From Desulfarculus sp. (lineage in GTDB: Bacteria > Desulfobacterota > Desulfarculia > Desulfarculales > Desulfarculaceae), in assembly GCA_020216805.1 (NCBI GenBank), contig JAIWNN010000015.1:1-10000 (forward strand): a DNA stretch of 10,000 bases. The letters are read 5' to 3'. Under the pieces are notes generated by a model, which was not told where the DNA came from, ran no database searches, and saw only the letters and a list, made by a program, of their open reading frames with translations. Positions 1-6,151 of the stretch are shown piece by piece. The number at the start of each line of letters is the position of its first letter. Within the stretch, counting starts at the first letter, position 1. A program made the position numbers and the translations under genes.

Positions 1-393
1 GCCGGGAATGGGCGGGATGAAGGGCCGGGAGCCGGTGGCGATGACCAGCTTGTCGTAGGGCAGGTCGCGCTCGACCCCGCTGGCCAGCTCCCGCGTCCGC
101 ACCGTCTTGGCCGCGCGGTCGACGGCCAGGGCCTCCACGCCCGGCAGGGCCTGAACCCCCTTGGCCCCGGCGAAAAAGGCGGCGTTGCGCTCCATGTGGA
201 AGCTGGTGGACAATAGGCCCTTCAACTCGGCCACGTCGCCGGAGACATAAAACGGTATCCCGCAGCCGCCATAGGAGATGAAGTTGTCGCGGTCCAGCAT
301 GGTCACCCGGGCCGAGGGCTCCAGGCGTTTGATGCGGCAGGCGCTCTTGGGTCCACAGGCCACGGCGCCGATGATGACTACGTTGAGGCTCAC
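1..393 (-). CDS. FAD-dependent NAD(P)-disulfide oxidoreductase, CoA-disulfide reductase / NADH oxidase family (N-terminal part)
   Basis: Reading the minus strand from a GTG at 393-391 gives 131 residues to the window edge with no stop. The start is supported by CAGGAG (plus-strand 401-406) seven bases upstream. Residues 5-14 form a Rossmann FAD-binding strand and turn, VVIIGAVACG, followed by PKSACRIKRL. Residues 39-50 (ISYGGCGIPFYV) carry Cys44 at the position of the redox-active cysteine of CoA-disulfide reductases and Nox/Npsr enzymes. Residues 117-123 (VIATGSR) are the usual ATG motif that contacts FAD. Family members use NAD(P)H to reduce CoA disulfides, persulfides, polysulfide or oxygen, and some carry a C-terminal rhodanese domain; the substrate cannot be told from this half. 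The gene is divergent from its right neighbour. Confidence is high for the family and low for the substrate. Confidence 0.9.
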   Translation of the reverse strand, partial: MSLNVVIIGAVACGPKSACRIKRLEPSARVTMLDRDNFISYGGCGIPFYVSGDVAELKGLLSTSFHMERNAAFFAGAKGVQALPGVEALAVDRAAKTVRTRELASGVERDLPYDKLVIATGSRPFIPPIPG

Positions 394-426
394 GTTGCGG
401 CTCCTGGTTTTAATCAAGCACAATCG

Positions 427-444
427 GCCGGGATTACTCCCGGC
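427..444. promoter_or_regulatory. 7-bp inverted repeat in the oxidoreductase leader
   Basis: GCCGGGA, a 4-base spacer TTAC, then TCCCGGC: a perfect 7-bp palindrome about 35 bases upstream of the minus-strand GTG start. It sits where an operator or a leader hairpin of the flavoprotein gene would be. No regulator can be named from the sequence. Confidence 0.4.
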
Positions 445-490
445 AGAGCAAACCACAAAAGCCGGCGACAATCAAGTTCGGAGGGGGCCG

Positions 491-597
491 TCCCGCCGCC
501 GTGGTCGCTGCCGGTCCTGAGCAGGCCGGGGCGGGATCGGTTCTCCAGGGATCCGGGCGCGGAGCCGAAAGACGTTTGCTTCGGTCGCGCCTCCTGG
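491..597. other. Two adjacent structured inverted-repeat elements between divergent genes
   Basis: Element 1: TCCCGCC (491-497) pairs with GGCGGGA (530-536), enclosing a second stem of CCGG/CCGG and CCT/AGG (511-529) with one bulged T. Element 2: CCAGG (545-549) pairs with CCTGG (593-597), GGCGCG (556-561) with CGCGCC (586-591), and CCGAA (565-569) with TTCGG (580-584), making about 16 pairs with small internal loops. The flanking genes point away from each other, so these are not terminators of either gene. They could be leader RNA of the minus-strand gene, a small RNA, or DNA-level operators. No convincing coding sequence lies in 394-823, and apart from the inverted repeats and the promoter listed here I see nothing else in that stretch. 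Confidence 0.35.
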
Positions 598-675
598 GCC
601 ACCGCGCCTGAATGACATGATAGCCCTCCCCCTTGGGCTTGGCCAGCCCGCGCCGCGGGGGAGCGGATTTCCCTA

Positions 676-705
676 TTGTGCCCTTATTCCATTAGGGCCT
701 ATACT
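676..705 (+). promoter_or_regulatory. Sigma70-like promoter for the 824-1528 gene, with an embedded palindrome
   Basis: A -35-like TTGTGC (676-681) and a -10-like TATACT (700-705) are separated by 18 bases in a locally AT-rich patch of an otherwise very GC-rich region. Between them lies an imperfect palindrome, 680-698: GCCCT (680-684) and AGGGC (694-698) pair, with further A/T pairs inside. A repressor bound there would block RNA polymerase. The predicted start near 712 leaves a leader of roughly 110 bases. Confidence 0.5.
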
Positions 706-823
706 ATCATCACAAGCGCACATTGATTCCCCCCGCCCCCCTTCCCGCTTCGCTCCGACCGCGCGCCTCCCCGCGCTTGCCGCGCCGTCCTTCCCGCCCG
801 CCTGGCACCATTGGGAGGGGAAT

Positions 824-1528
824 ATGGCGACTCCAGACAATCAGCCGCCCCCGAGTTTCGCGCATCACCAGGAGCGTTTGTTGGCCCGTCGGACGCCCAA
901 CCTGTGGCTGGAGCGGGTCATGCAGGCTGGCTTCAGCGTGCCCGACCTGAGTCCCCGCGCGCCAGGCGAGGCGAGCCCGGCGCCGATCGCCCCGCCTCCA
1001 CCCCTGGAGGCCCTGGCCAGACGCTTCCGGGGCCATCCCGAAGCCGTGGTCCTGGCCCAGGCCCTTTGGCTGGCCAAGTGCGCCCAGCGCCATCTGCGCC
1101 ATGGTCGGCTGCTTTCGGCCCAGGCGTCGCTGGCCCGGGCCCTGGCCGTCAAGGCGGACTTTTTCCCTATCTACTCGATTCACAGTGCAGTTTTGCGCGA
1201 GATGGCCTTGGCCGGCGGCTTGTTCACCCACCTGCGCCAGGCCGAAGACCGTTTCGAGGCCATGCCCCGGCGCATGCGCCTTTTGGGCTTTTCACTGGGT
1301 CTGGACCAATGCGGGGCTTTGGTCTATGCCGAATGGGCCGCGGTTCGCCAACTCTTGGGCGACGCCGCCGGGGCCATCCAGCGCCTGGGCCAGGCCCTGG
1401 CCGCCCAGGAACGGGGTCTGTCGCTACCCGACGATCTGCGTCAATTCCTCATGGAATCCGGCTGCCTGGCCGACCCCGAGGTCGCCGCCCATCTGGCCGC
1501 CTTCCGCCGCCGCTTGGCTGGTTCCTGA
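824..1528 (+). CDS. Hypothetical protein, 234 residues, helical with possible TPR-like core
   Basis: I do not recognise this protein. The ATG at 824 is chosen because GGGAGG (813-818) precedes it at 5 bases. The frame stays open upstream to 617, but that extension is proline-rich, lacks a ribosome site and crosses the predicted promoter. Residues 1-40 are polar and basic. Residues 42-61 are a Pro/Ala-rich linker, including PPPP at 57-60. From about 62 to 232 the sequence is mostly predicted helix. Residues 95-110 (RLLSAQASLARALAVK) and 174-192 (RQLLGDAAGAIQRLGQAL) resemble the A/G/L spacing of tetratricopeptide helices, which would suggest a protein-interaction role. There is no signal peptide, membrane span or metal-binding cluster; the three cysteines (86, 163, 214) are scattered. 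It appears monocistronic: its own promoter is upstream and the alaC promoter follows. Confidence is good that it is coding; function is unknown. Confidence 0.7.
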   Translation: MATPDNQPPPSFAHHQERLLARRTPNLWLERVMQAGFSVPDLSPRAPGEASPAPIAPPPPLEALARRFRGHPEAVVLAQALWLAKCAQRHLRHGRLLSAQASLARALAVKADFFPIYSIHSAVLREMALAGGLFTHLRQAEDRFEAMPRRMRLLGFSLGLDQCGALVYAEWAAVRQLLGDAAGAIQRLGQALAAQERGLSLPDDLRQFLMESGCLADPEVAAHLAAFRRRLAGS

Positions 1529-1566
1529 ATTCGTCACGATTCCAGCCGTTCTCTCCCCCCACCGGC

Positions 1567-1595
1567 TTGACACCCCGCCAGGGCTGGGATAATCT
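1567..1595 (+). promoter_or_regulatory. Strong sigma70-like promoter for the alaC operon
   Basis: A consensus TTGACA (1567-1572) is followed 17 bases later by TAATCT (1590-1595); an overlapping reading of the same site is GATAAT (1588-1593) at 15 bases. It lies about 70 bases upstream of the aminotransferase start in the 138-base gap after the hypothetical gene, so it probably drives alaC and perhaps the genes after it. Confidence 0.65.
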
Positions 1596-1609
1596 CCCTT
1601 TTTCACGAC

Positions 1610-1624
1610 GGGTTGCAGCAACCC
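1610..1624. promoter_or_regulatory. Perfect palindrome just downstream of the alaC promoter
   Basis: GGGTTGC (1610-1616), a single A, then GCAACCC (1618-1624): 7-bp arms, perfectly symmetric. It begins 14 bases after the -10 hexamer, so it covers roughly +8 to +22 of the transcript. That is a typical repressor-operator position; in RNA the same bases could form only a tight hairpin. Confidence 0.45.
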
Positions 1625-1666
1625 TTAGTGATATTACGAACTTTCTCATCAAGCGAGTGACCGGCC

Positions 1667-2839
1667 ATGCAAGAATTCCGGCGCATGAAACGCCTGCCCC
1701 CCTATGTTTTCGCGGTGGTCAACCAGATCAAGATGGAGGCCCGCCGCCGCGGCGAGGACATCATCGATCTGGGCATGGGCAATCCCGACCTGCCGACCCC
1801 CCAGCACATCGTGGACAAGCTGGTGGAGGCCGCCCAAAAGCCGGTCAACCACCGCTACTCCGCCAGCAAGGGCATCACCAAGCTGCGCCATGCCATCTGC
1901 AATTGGTATAAACGCCGCTACGACGTGGACTTGGACCCGGAAACCGAGGCCGTGGCCACCATCGGGGCCAAGGAGGGCCTCAGCCACCTGGTGCTGGCCA
2001 CCATCAGCCCGGGCGACGTGGTGCTGGTGCCCAGCCCCACCTACCCCATCCACCCCTACAGCGTGGTCATCGCCGGCGGCGACCTGCGCAGCGTGCCGCT
2101 GTTGCCGGGGCGGGATTTCTTCGACGACCTGCTGACCGCCTTCCGCCAGACCTGGCCCCAGCCCAAGATGCTGATCATCAGCTTCCCCCACAACCCCACC
2201 TGCACCTGCGTGGACCTGGAGTTCATGACCAAGCTGGTGGAGTTCTGCCGCGAGCACGAGATCTGGATCGTCCACGATTTCGCCTACGCCGACATGTGCT
2301 ACGACGGCTACCAGGCCCCCAGCATCCTCCAGGTTCCCGGGGCCAAGGACCTCGCGGTGGAGTTCTTCTCCATGTCCAAGTCCTACTCCATGGCCGGCTG
2401 GCGGTTGGGCTTCTGCGTGGGCAACCCGGAGATGGTCAACGCGCTGACCCGCATCAAGAGTTACCTGGACTATGGTGTGTTCCAGCCCATCCAGATCGCG
2501 GCCATCATCGCCCTCAACGAAGACCAGTCCTGCGTCGGAGAGCTGATGGACGTCTACCGCCACCGCCGCGACACCCTGGTCACCGGTCTGAACCGGGTCG
2601 GCTGGCCGGTGGACTCGCCCAAGGGCACCATGTTCCTCTGGGCCCACATTCCGGAGCAGTACCGCCAGATGGGCTCGGTGGAGTTCAGCAAACTCCTGAT
2701 CCAGGAGGCCAAGGTCGCGGTCAGCCCTGGCCTGGGCTTCGGCGAGTACGGCGACGAATACGTGCGCTTCGCCCTGGTGGAAAACGAGCACCGCATCAAC
2801 CAGGCCATTCGCGGCCTGCGGCGCTTCTTCCAGGGATAA
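1667..2839 (+). CDS. alaC: Alanine-type aminotransferase (class I/II, PLP-dependent), AlaC family
   Basis: A 390-residue fold-type I aminotransferase, the usual length of the family. AlaC makes alanine from pyruvate and glutamate in the cytoplasm. The sequence follows the E. coli AlaC pattern as I recall it: [12 protein letters not shown] at 4-15, [11 protein letters not shown] at 31-41, FPHNPT containing Asn176, HDFAYAD with Asp204 and Tyr207, [12 protein letters not shown] with the Schiff-base Lys238, and YVRFALVEN with Arg367, which binds the substrate carboxylate. ATG 1667 is kept over the in-frame ATG 1685 because residues 1-6 fit the conserved N-terminus, although the ribosome site (AGCGAG) is weak. 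The next gene is hom, so a role feeding aspartate-family synthesis is possible. An LL-diaminopimelate aminotransferase is the main alternative; the PYVF and [10 protein letters not shown] pattern favours AlaC. The family is nearly certain, the exact substrate less so. Confidence 0.88.
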   Translation: MQEFRRMKRLPPYVFAVVNQIKMEARRRGEDIIDLGMGNPDLPTPQHIVDKLVEAAQKPVNHRYSASKGITKLRHAICNWYKRRYDVDLDPETEAVATIGAKEGLSHLVLATISPGDVVLVPSPTYPIHPYSVVIAGGDLRSVPLLPGRDFFDDLLTAFRQTWPQPKMLIISFPHNPTCTCVDLEFMTKLVEFCREHEIWIVHDFAYADMCYDGYQAPSILQVPGAKDLAVEFFSMSKSYSMAGWRLGFCVGNPEMVNALTRIKSYLDYGVFQPIQIAAIIALNEDQSCVGELMDVYRHRRDTLVTGLNRVGWPVDSPKGTMFLWAHIPEQYRQMGSVEFSKLLIQEAKVAVSPGLGFGEYGDEYVRFALVENEHRINQAIRGLRRFFQG

Positions 2840-2851
2840 GAGGAAGAGAGT

Positions 2852-2887
2852 CGGGGGGAAACTTTTGTGAACAAAAGTTTCCCCCCG
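2852..2887. repeat. Perfect 16-bp stem inverted repeat, left half of a twin-hairpin element
   Basis: Arms 2852-2867 and 2872-2887 are perfectly complementary (C, six G, AAACTTTTG) around the tetraloop TGAA. It starts 13 bases after the alaC stop. The 3' side is followed by CGCCCCCTTTC and an A6 run rather than a T tract, so it is not a canonical intrinsic terminator, though it could stall polymerase or protect the alaC mRNA 3' end. The matching right-hand hairpin is at 2993-3035. Confidence 0.8.
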
Positions 2888-2992
2888 CGCCCCCTTTCAA
2901 AAAACTTCGCGGATCGCGCGGCGCGCAATCCGGCGTCCTTGCCCGGGACAACGCCCGGCCGAGCGAGAAAACAGCGCTTTTTTAGGAGGGGG

Positions 2993-3035
2993 TCTGGGGG
3001 AACCCTTTTTGCGCTGCAAAAAGGGTTCCCCCAGA
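2993..3035. repeat. Perfect 20-bp stem inverted repeat, right half of a twin-hairpin element, just upstream of hom
   Basis: Arms 2993-3012 and 3016-3035 (TCTGGGGGAACCCTTTTTGC and its complement) are perfectly paired around the 3-base loop GCT. The stem ends 13 bases before the AAAGGA ribosome site of hom. On the minus strand it continues into CCCCCTCCTAAAAAAGCGC, which resembles the plus-strand sequence after the left hairpin (CGCCCCCTTTCAAAAAACTTCGC). The two units therefore face each other around a GC-rich core of roughly 70 bases. The pattern is that of a dispersed intergenic repeat or MITE-like element. Confidence 0.8.
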
Positions 3036-3060
3036 TTCTCCCCATCCCAAAGGATTTCCC

Positions 3061-4365
3061 ATGCCGGACAAAGTAGTTAAGGTTGGCTTGATCGGGTTGG
3101 GCACGGTGGGCGGCGGCGTGGCCCAGTTGCTCCTGGAAAAGCAGGAGGTCCTGTCCCAGCGCCTGGGCGCGCCCTTGTTGCTGGCCAAGGCGGTGGACCT
3201 GGACCTGGCCCGGGGCCGGGCCCTGGGCCTGCCCGAGGGCGTCTGCACCGCCGATGTAAACGCGGTGCTGGACGATCCGGCCATCGACATCGTGGTGGAG
3301 CTGATCGGCGGCCTGGAGCCGGCCCGCGCCTTCGTGCTCCGGGCGCTCACCGCCGGCAAACAGGTGGCCACCGCCAACAAGGCGCTGTTGGCCAAGCACG
3401 GGGTGGAGATCTTCGCCGCAGCCCGGGAGCATGGCGTCGGCGTGGGCTTCGAGGCCTCGGTGGCCGGCGGCATCCCGCTCATCCGATCGCTGCGCGGCGG
3501 CCTGGCCGCCAACCGCATCACCCGGGTGCTGGGCATCCTGAACGGCACCTGCAACTACATCCTGAGCCGGATGACCAGCGAGGGTGCGGAGTTCGGCGAG
3601 GTGCTCCGGGCGGCCCAGGATCTGGGCTACGCCGAGGCCGACCCCACCATGGACATCGCGGGCCACGACACCGCCCACAAGCTGGCCATCGTGGCGGCCT
3701 TGGTCACCGGATCTCAGCCGGAGCTGGAGGCGATCCCGGTGGAGGGCATCACCGGCGTCACCCCGCTCGACATCCGCTTCGCCCGCGAGTTCGGCTACCG
3801 CATCAAGCTCCTGGCCCACCTGCGCAACGACAACGGCGCGGTGGAGGCCCGGGTGCATCCGGCCCTGGTGCCCCAGGACCACGTGCTGGCCTCGGTGGAG
3901 GGCTCCTTCAACGCCATCCACATCACCGGCGACTGGGTGGACGAGGTGTTGCTCTATGGCCGGGGCGCGGGCCGCCGGCCCACCGCCAGCGCGGTGGTGG
4001 GCGACGTGGTGGATCTGGCGCGCGACATCCTGGCTGGCTGCCCCGGCCGGGTGCCGGGCCTGGGCCGGGCGGTGGCCGACGGCGGCCGCCTGGAGTTGGC
4101 CCCCATCAACCAGGCGATTTGCCAGTATTATTTCCGGGTCATGGCCCTGGACCAGCCCGGGGTGCTGGCGGCGGTGGCGCGGGCCTTGGGCGAGCATAAT
4201 ATTTCCATCGAGGCGGTTACCCAAAAAGGCCGCCAAAGCGCGGGGCCGGTGCCGGTGGTGATGATCACCCACGAGGCCCGGGAGTCCGACGTGGCCGCGG
4301 CCCTGGCCAAGATCAACGCCCTGCCGGTGGTGGCCGAACCCACGGTGGTTATCCGGCGCATCTGA
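3061..4365 (+). CDS. hom: Homoserine dehydrogenase with C-terminal ACT domain
   Basis: A 434-residue monofunctional enzyme that reduces aspartate semialdehyde to homoserine with NAD(P)H, the branch point to threonine and methionine. The order is an N-terminal Rossmann domain with GLGTVG at 12-17; a catalytic domain with GYAEADPTMDIAGHDTAHK (189-207), where Glu192, Asp203 and Lys207 match the substrate and catalytic residues of the family; and an ACT domain from about 356 to 425 (YYFRVMALDQPGVLAAVARA, then HNISIEAVTQ) that normally senses threonine. Length and architecture are standard for ACT-bearing Hom. ATG 3061 follows AAAGGA (3049-3054) at 6 bases. It lies 221 bases after alaC, separated by the twin-hairpin element, and 128 bases before apgM. 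There is no aspartokinase fusion. Feedback inhibition by threonine is expected from the domain but was not observed here. Confidence 0.97.
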   Translation: MPDKVVKVGLIGLGTVGGGVAQLLLEKQEVLSQRLGAPLLLAKAVDLDLARGRALGLPEGVCTADVNAVLDDPAIDIVVELIGGLEPARAFVLRALTAGKQVATANKALLAKHGVEIFAAAREHGVGVGFEASVAGGIPLIRSLRGGLAANRITRVLGILNGTCNYILSRMTSEGAEFGEVLRAAQDLGYAEADPTMDIAGHDTAHKLAIVAALVTGSQPELEAIPVEGITGVTPLDIRFAREFGYRIKLLAHLRNDNGAVEARVHPALVPQDHVLASVEGSFNAIHITGDWVDEVLLYGRGAGRRPTASAVVGDVVDLARDILAGCPGRVPGLGRAVADGGRLELAPINQAICQYYFRVMALDQPGVLAAVARALGEHNISIEAVTQKGRQSAGPVPVVMITHEARESDVAAALAKINALPVVAEPTVVIRRI

Positions 4366-4410
4366 GCACCGACTGGCAATAATCCGAAAGGACACCCGGC
4401 AAAACAGCGT

Positions 4411-4465
4411 TTGCGAGGAGATTCCACCAGAGATGGCCGCGTCGGCGCTGCGGGCCTCCTCGCAA
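4411..4465 (-). repeat. Dispersed ATTGCGAGGAG-type intergenic repeat fragment between hom and apgM
   Basis: TTGCGAGGAG (4411-4420) and its exact complement CTCCTCGCAA (4456-4465) bound a 35-base GC-rich centre. Read on the minus strand, the left part runs GTCATTGCGAGGAGGCC, then GCGCCGACGCGGCCATCTC. That resembles, from memory, a repeat (GTCATTGCGAGGAG, then GCGACGCGGCAATCTC) scattered between genes of many unrelated bacteria. It has no coding capacity and no T tract. It may fold in the hom-apgM message. Confidence 0.55.
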
Positions 4466-4480
4466 TGACGTCATGGACAC

Positions 4481-4485
4481 AAGGA
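4481..4485 (+). promoter_or_regulatory. Ribosome binding site that fixes the apgM start
   Basis: AAGGA lies 8 bases before ATG 4494. The earlier in-frame ATG at 4473 has no comparable site and overlaps the repeat flank, so 4494 is preferred. Confidence 0.7.
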
Positions 4486-4493
4486 ACTCGCCG

Positions 4494-5687
4494 ATGAAGT
4501 ACCTGATCCTGGTGGGCGACGGCATGGGCGACCGGCCGGTGCCGGAGTTGGGCGGCCGCACGCCCCTGGAGGCGGCCGAAACCCCCAACATGGACCGCCT
4601 GGCCCGGACCGGCCGGCTGGGGCTGTCGCGCACCATTCCCGACGGCATGAGCCCGGGCTCGGACACCGCCAACATGTCGCTGATGGGCTACGACCCGGCC
4701 CGCTATCACACCGGCCGCTCGCCCATCGAGGCCGCGGCCATGGGGGTGGAGCTGGGGCCGGGTCAGATCGCCTTCCGCTGCAACCTGGTGACCCTGGACC
4801 GCGCGGCCGGGGTGACCATGGCCGACTACGCCAGCGGCCACATCACCACGCCCGAGGCGGCCGAGATCATCGCCAGCCTGGACGCGGCCCTGGGCCGGCC
4901 AGGACTGAAATTCCATCCCGGGGTGAGCTATCGCCACCTGCTGGTCTGGGACGACGGCCCCTTGCGGGCGGCCACGGTGCCGCCCCACGACCGCACCGGC
5001 CAGGCGGTGGACGACGTGCTGCCCAGCCAGGGCGACCTGGGCCGGGTGGCGGACCTGGTGCGGGCCTCCTGGCCGGTGCTGGCCGAGCATCCGGTCAACC
5101 AGGCCCGGGTGGCCGCCGGCAAGAACCCGGCCAACTCCATCTGGCTCTGGGGCCAGGGCACCCGTCCCAGCTTCCCCACCTACCAGGAGCGCTTCGGGAT
5201 CACCGGCTTCACGGTCAGCGCGGTGGATCTGGTCAAGGGCCTGGGCGTCCTGGCCGGGCTGACGGCGGTGGAGGTGCCCGGGGCCACCGGCTGGCTGGAC
5301 ACCAACTACGCCGGCAAGGTGGCGGCGGTGCTGGAGGGGCTGAAGACCCGGGACCTGGCCTTTTTGCACGTGGAGGCCCCGGACGAGGCCGGCCACAGCG
5401 GCAAGCTGGATCTGAAGCTCCAGGCCATCGCCGAGTTCGACGCCCGGGTGGTGGGTCCGGTGTTGGCCGGGCTGGAAAAGCTGGGGCCGCACCGGGTGCT
5501 GTTGGCCACCGACCACTTCACCCCCCTGGAGGTGATGACCCACACCAGCGAGGCGGTGCCCTTCGTGCTCTGGGACAGCCGCGCGGCGGAGTCCGGCGGC
5601 GCGGCCTACAACGAGGCGGCGGCCGCGGCCACCGGATATCGGGTGGAGCGGGCCCACCACCTCATCGAGTTGCTGCTGGAGAGGTGA
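4494..5687 (+). CDS. apgM: ApgM-type phosphoglycerate-mutase-like protein, probable homoserine kinase
   Basis: 397 residues of the alkaline-phosphatase superfamily, in the branch of archaeal-type cofactor-independent phosphoglycerate mutases. ATG 4494 gives the family N-terminus MKYLILVGDGMGD. The metal and nucleophile set appears complete: Asp9; Ser56 in PGSDTANMSLMGYDP; Asp297 and His301 in HVEAPDEAGH; Asp340-His341 in LLATDH; and His350 in THTSE. Members found beside homoserine dehydrogenase have been set apart as a proposed homoserine kinase (TIGR02535, from memory), replacing GHMP-type ThrB. The position directly after hom fits that role: homoserine to O-phosphohomoserine for threonine synthase. 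A true 3-to-2 phosphoglycerate mutase remains possible, since sequence alone does not separate the two. The stop is 6 bases before the thioesterase start, indicating co-translation. The family is certain and the kinase role probable. Confidence 0.9.
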   Translation: MKYLILVGDGMGDRPVPELGGRTPLEAAETPNMDRLARTGRLGLSRTIPDGMSPGSDTANMSLMGYDPARYHTGRSPIEAAAMGVELGPGQIAFRCNLVTLDRAAGVTMADYASGHITTPEAAEIIASLDAALGRPGLKFHPGVSYRHLLVWDDGPLRAATVPPHDRTGQAVDDVLPSQGDLGRVADLVRASWPVLAEHPVNQARVAAGKNPANSIWLWGQGTRPSFPTYQERFGITGFTVSAVDLVKGLGVLAGLTAVEVPGATGWLDTNYAGKVAAVLEGLKTRDLAFLHVEAPDEAGHSGKLDLKLQAIAEFDARVVGPVLAGLEKLGPHRVLLATDHFTPLEVMTHTSEAVPFVLWDSRAAESGGAAYNEAAAAATGYRVERAHHLIELLLER

Positions 5688-5693
5688 GCCGCC

Positions 5694-6116
5694 ATGCACC
5701 GGACCGCCGTGCGCCCGCTGATGGCCGATGTCGACGCCATGAACGTGGTCTATTACGGCCGCTATCTGCGCTTTTTCGAGCTGGGCCGGGCCGAGCTGAT
5801 GCGCGCCGCCGGCCGGCCCTATGCCGAGTTGGAGGCGGCAGGCATGCACCTGCCGGTGACGGAGGCGGGCTTGCGCTATCGTCTTCCAGCGCGCTATGAT
5901 GATCCCCTGGTAGTGGAAACCAGCCTGTCCTGGCTCAAACGAGCTTCCTTGCGTTTTGACTACCGCATCCTGCGGGCCGACGGCGACGGCGTCGAGCAGG
6001 AGTTGGTCACCGGCTTCACCTGCCATGGGTGCGTCACCCACGCGGGGCGAGTGACCCCCCTGCCCGAGTGGCTGCGCCAATGCCTGTCCCTTCTCATCCA
6101 GTCCGGGGCGGGATAA
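5694..6116 (+). CDS. Hotdog-fold acyl-CoA thioesterase, YbgC/4-hydroxybenzoyl-CoA thioesterase family
   Basis: 140 residues, the normal length for a single-hotdog thioesterase. The N-terminal half carries the family signature: DAMNVVYYGRYLRFFELGR (14-32), with Asp14 at the catalytic aspartate position, then GMHLPVTEAGLRYRLPARYDDPLVVET, matching the conserved LPV and ParYdD segments. Such enzymes hydrolyse acyl-CoA or acyl-ACP in the cytoplasm; chain length cannot be inferred. ATG 5694 is 6 bases after the apgM stop, and AGGTGA (5682-5687), overlapping that stop, serves as the ribosome site, so it is very likely in one transcript with apgM. A YbgC-like thioesterase has no obvious place in threonine synthesis, so the link may be only transcriptional. 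No terminator with a T tract follows; the next gene has its own promoter. Confidence 0.9.
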   Translation: MHRTAVRPLMADVDAMNVVYYGRYLRFFELGRAELMRAAGRPYAELEAAGMHLPVTEAGLRYRLPARYDDPLVVETSLSWLKRASLRFDYRILRADGDGVEQELVTGFTCHGCVTHAGRVTPLPEWLRQCLSLLIQSGAG

Positions 6117-6151
6117 CTTGGTGGATTATGGGTATTAGTGACCAGCGCCTA

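Noticed and set aside
414..602. A 62-codon minus-strand frame in the divergent region
   Set aside because: No ribosome site, composition unlike a protein, and it overlaps the inverted-repeat structures.
811..1911. A 366-codon plus-strand frame overlapping the hypothetical gene and alaC
   Set aside because: It is Gly/Pro/Arg-rich, out of frame with both genes, and runs through the alaC promoter. The 824-1528 frame has a better ribosome site and composition.
1649..2791. A 380-codon minus-strand frame opposite alaC
   Set aside because: It is opposite an aminotransferase with all catalytic residues, and its composition is typical of antisense reading.
2852..2887. Reading the alaC-hom hairpin as a standard rho-independent terminator
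   Set aside because: The stem is strong, but a C-rich stretch follows instead of a T tract on the plus strand; it is kept only as a repeat element.
2867..3076. A small plus-strand frame that could have been a threonine leader peptide before hom
   Set aside because: It begins inside the first hairpin and has no run of Thr or Ile codons, so a classical attenuation leader is not supported.
2554..4395. A 613-codon minus-strand frame across alaC, the twin hairpins and hom
   Set aside because: It is the antisense of two well-supported genes and reads through the hairpin repeats, so it is not a plausible protein.
4128..6080. A 650-codon minus-strand frame across hom, apgM and the thioesterase
   Set aside because: It spans three real genes and two gaps, has Gly/His/Gln-rich composition, and shows no recognisable domain.
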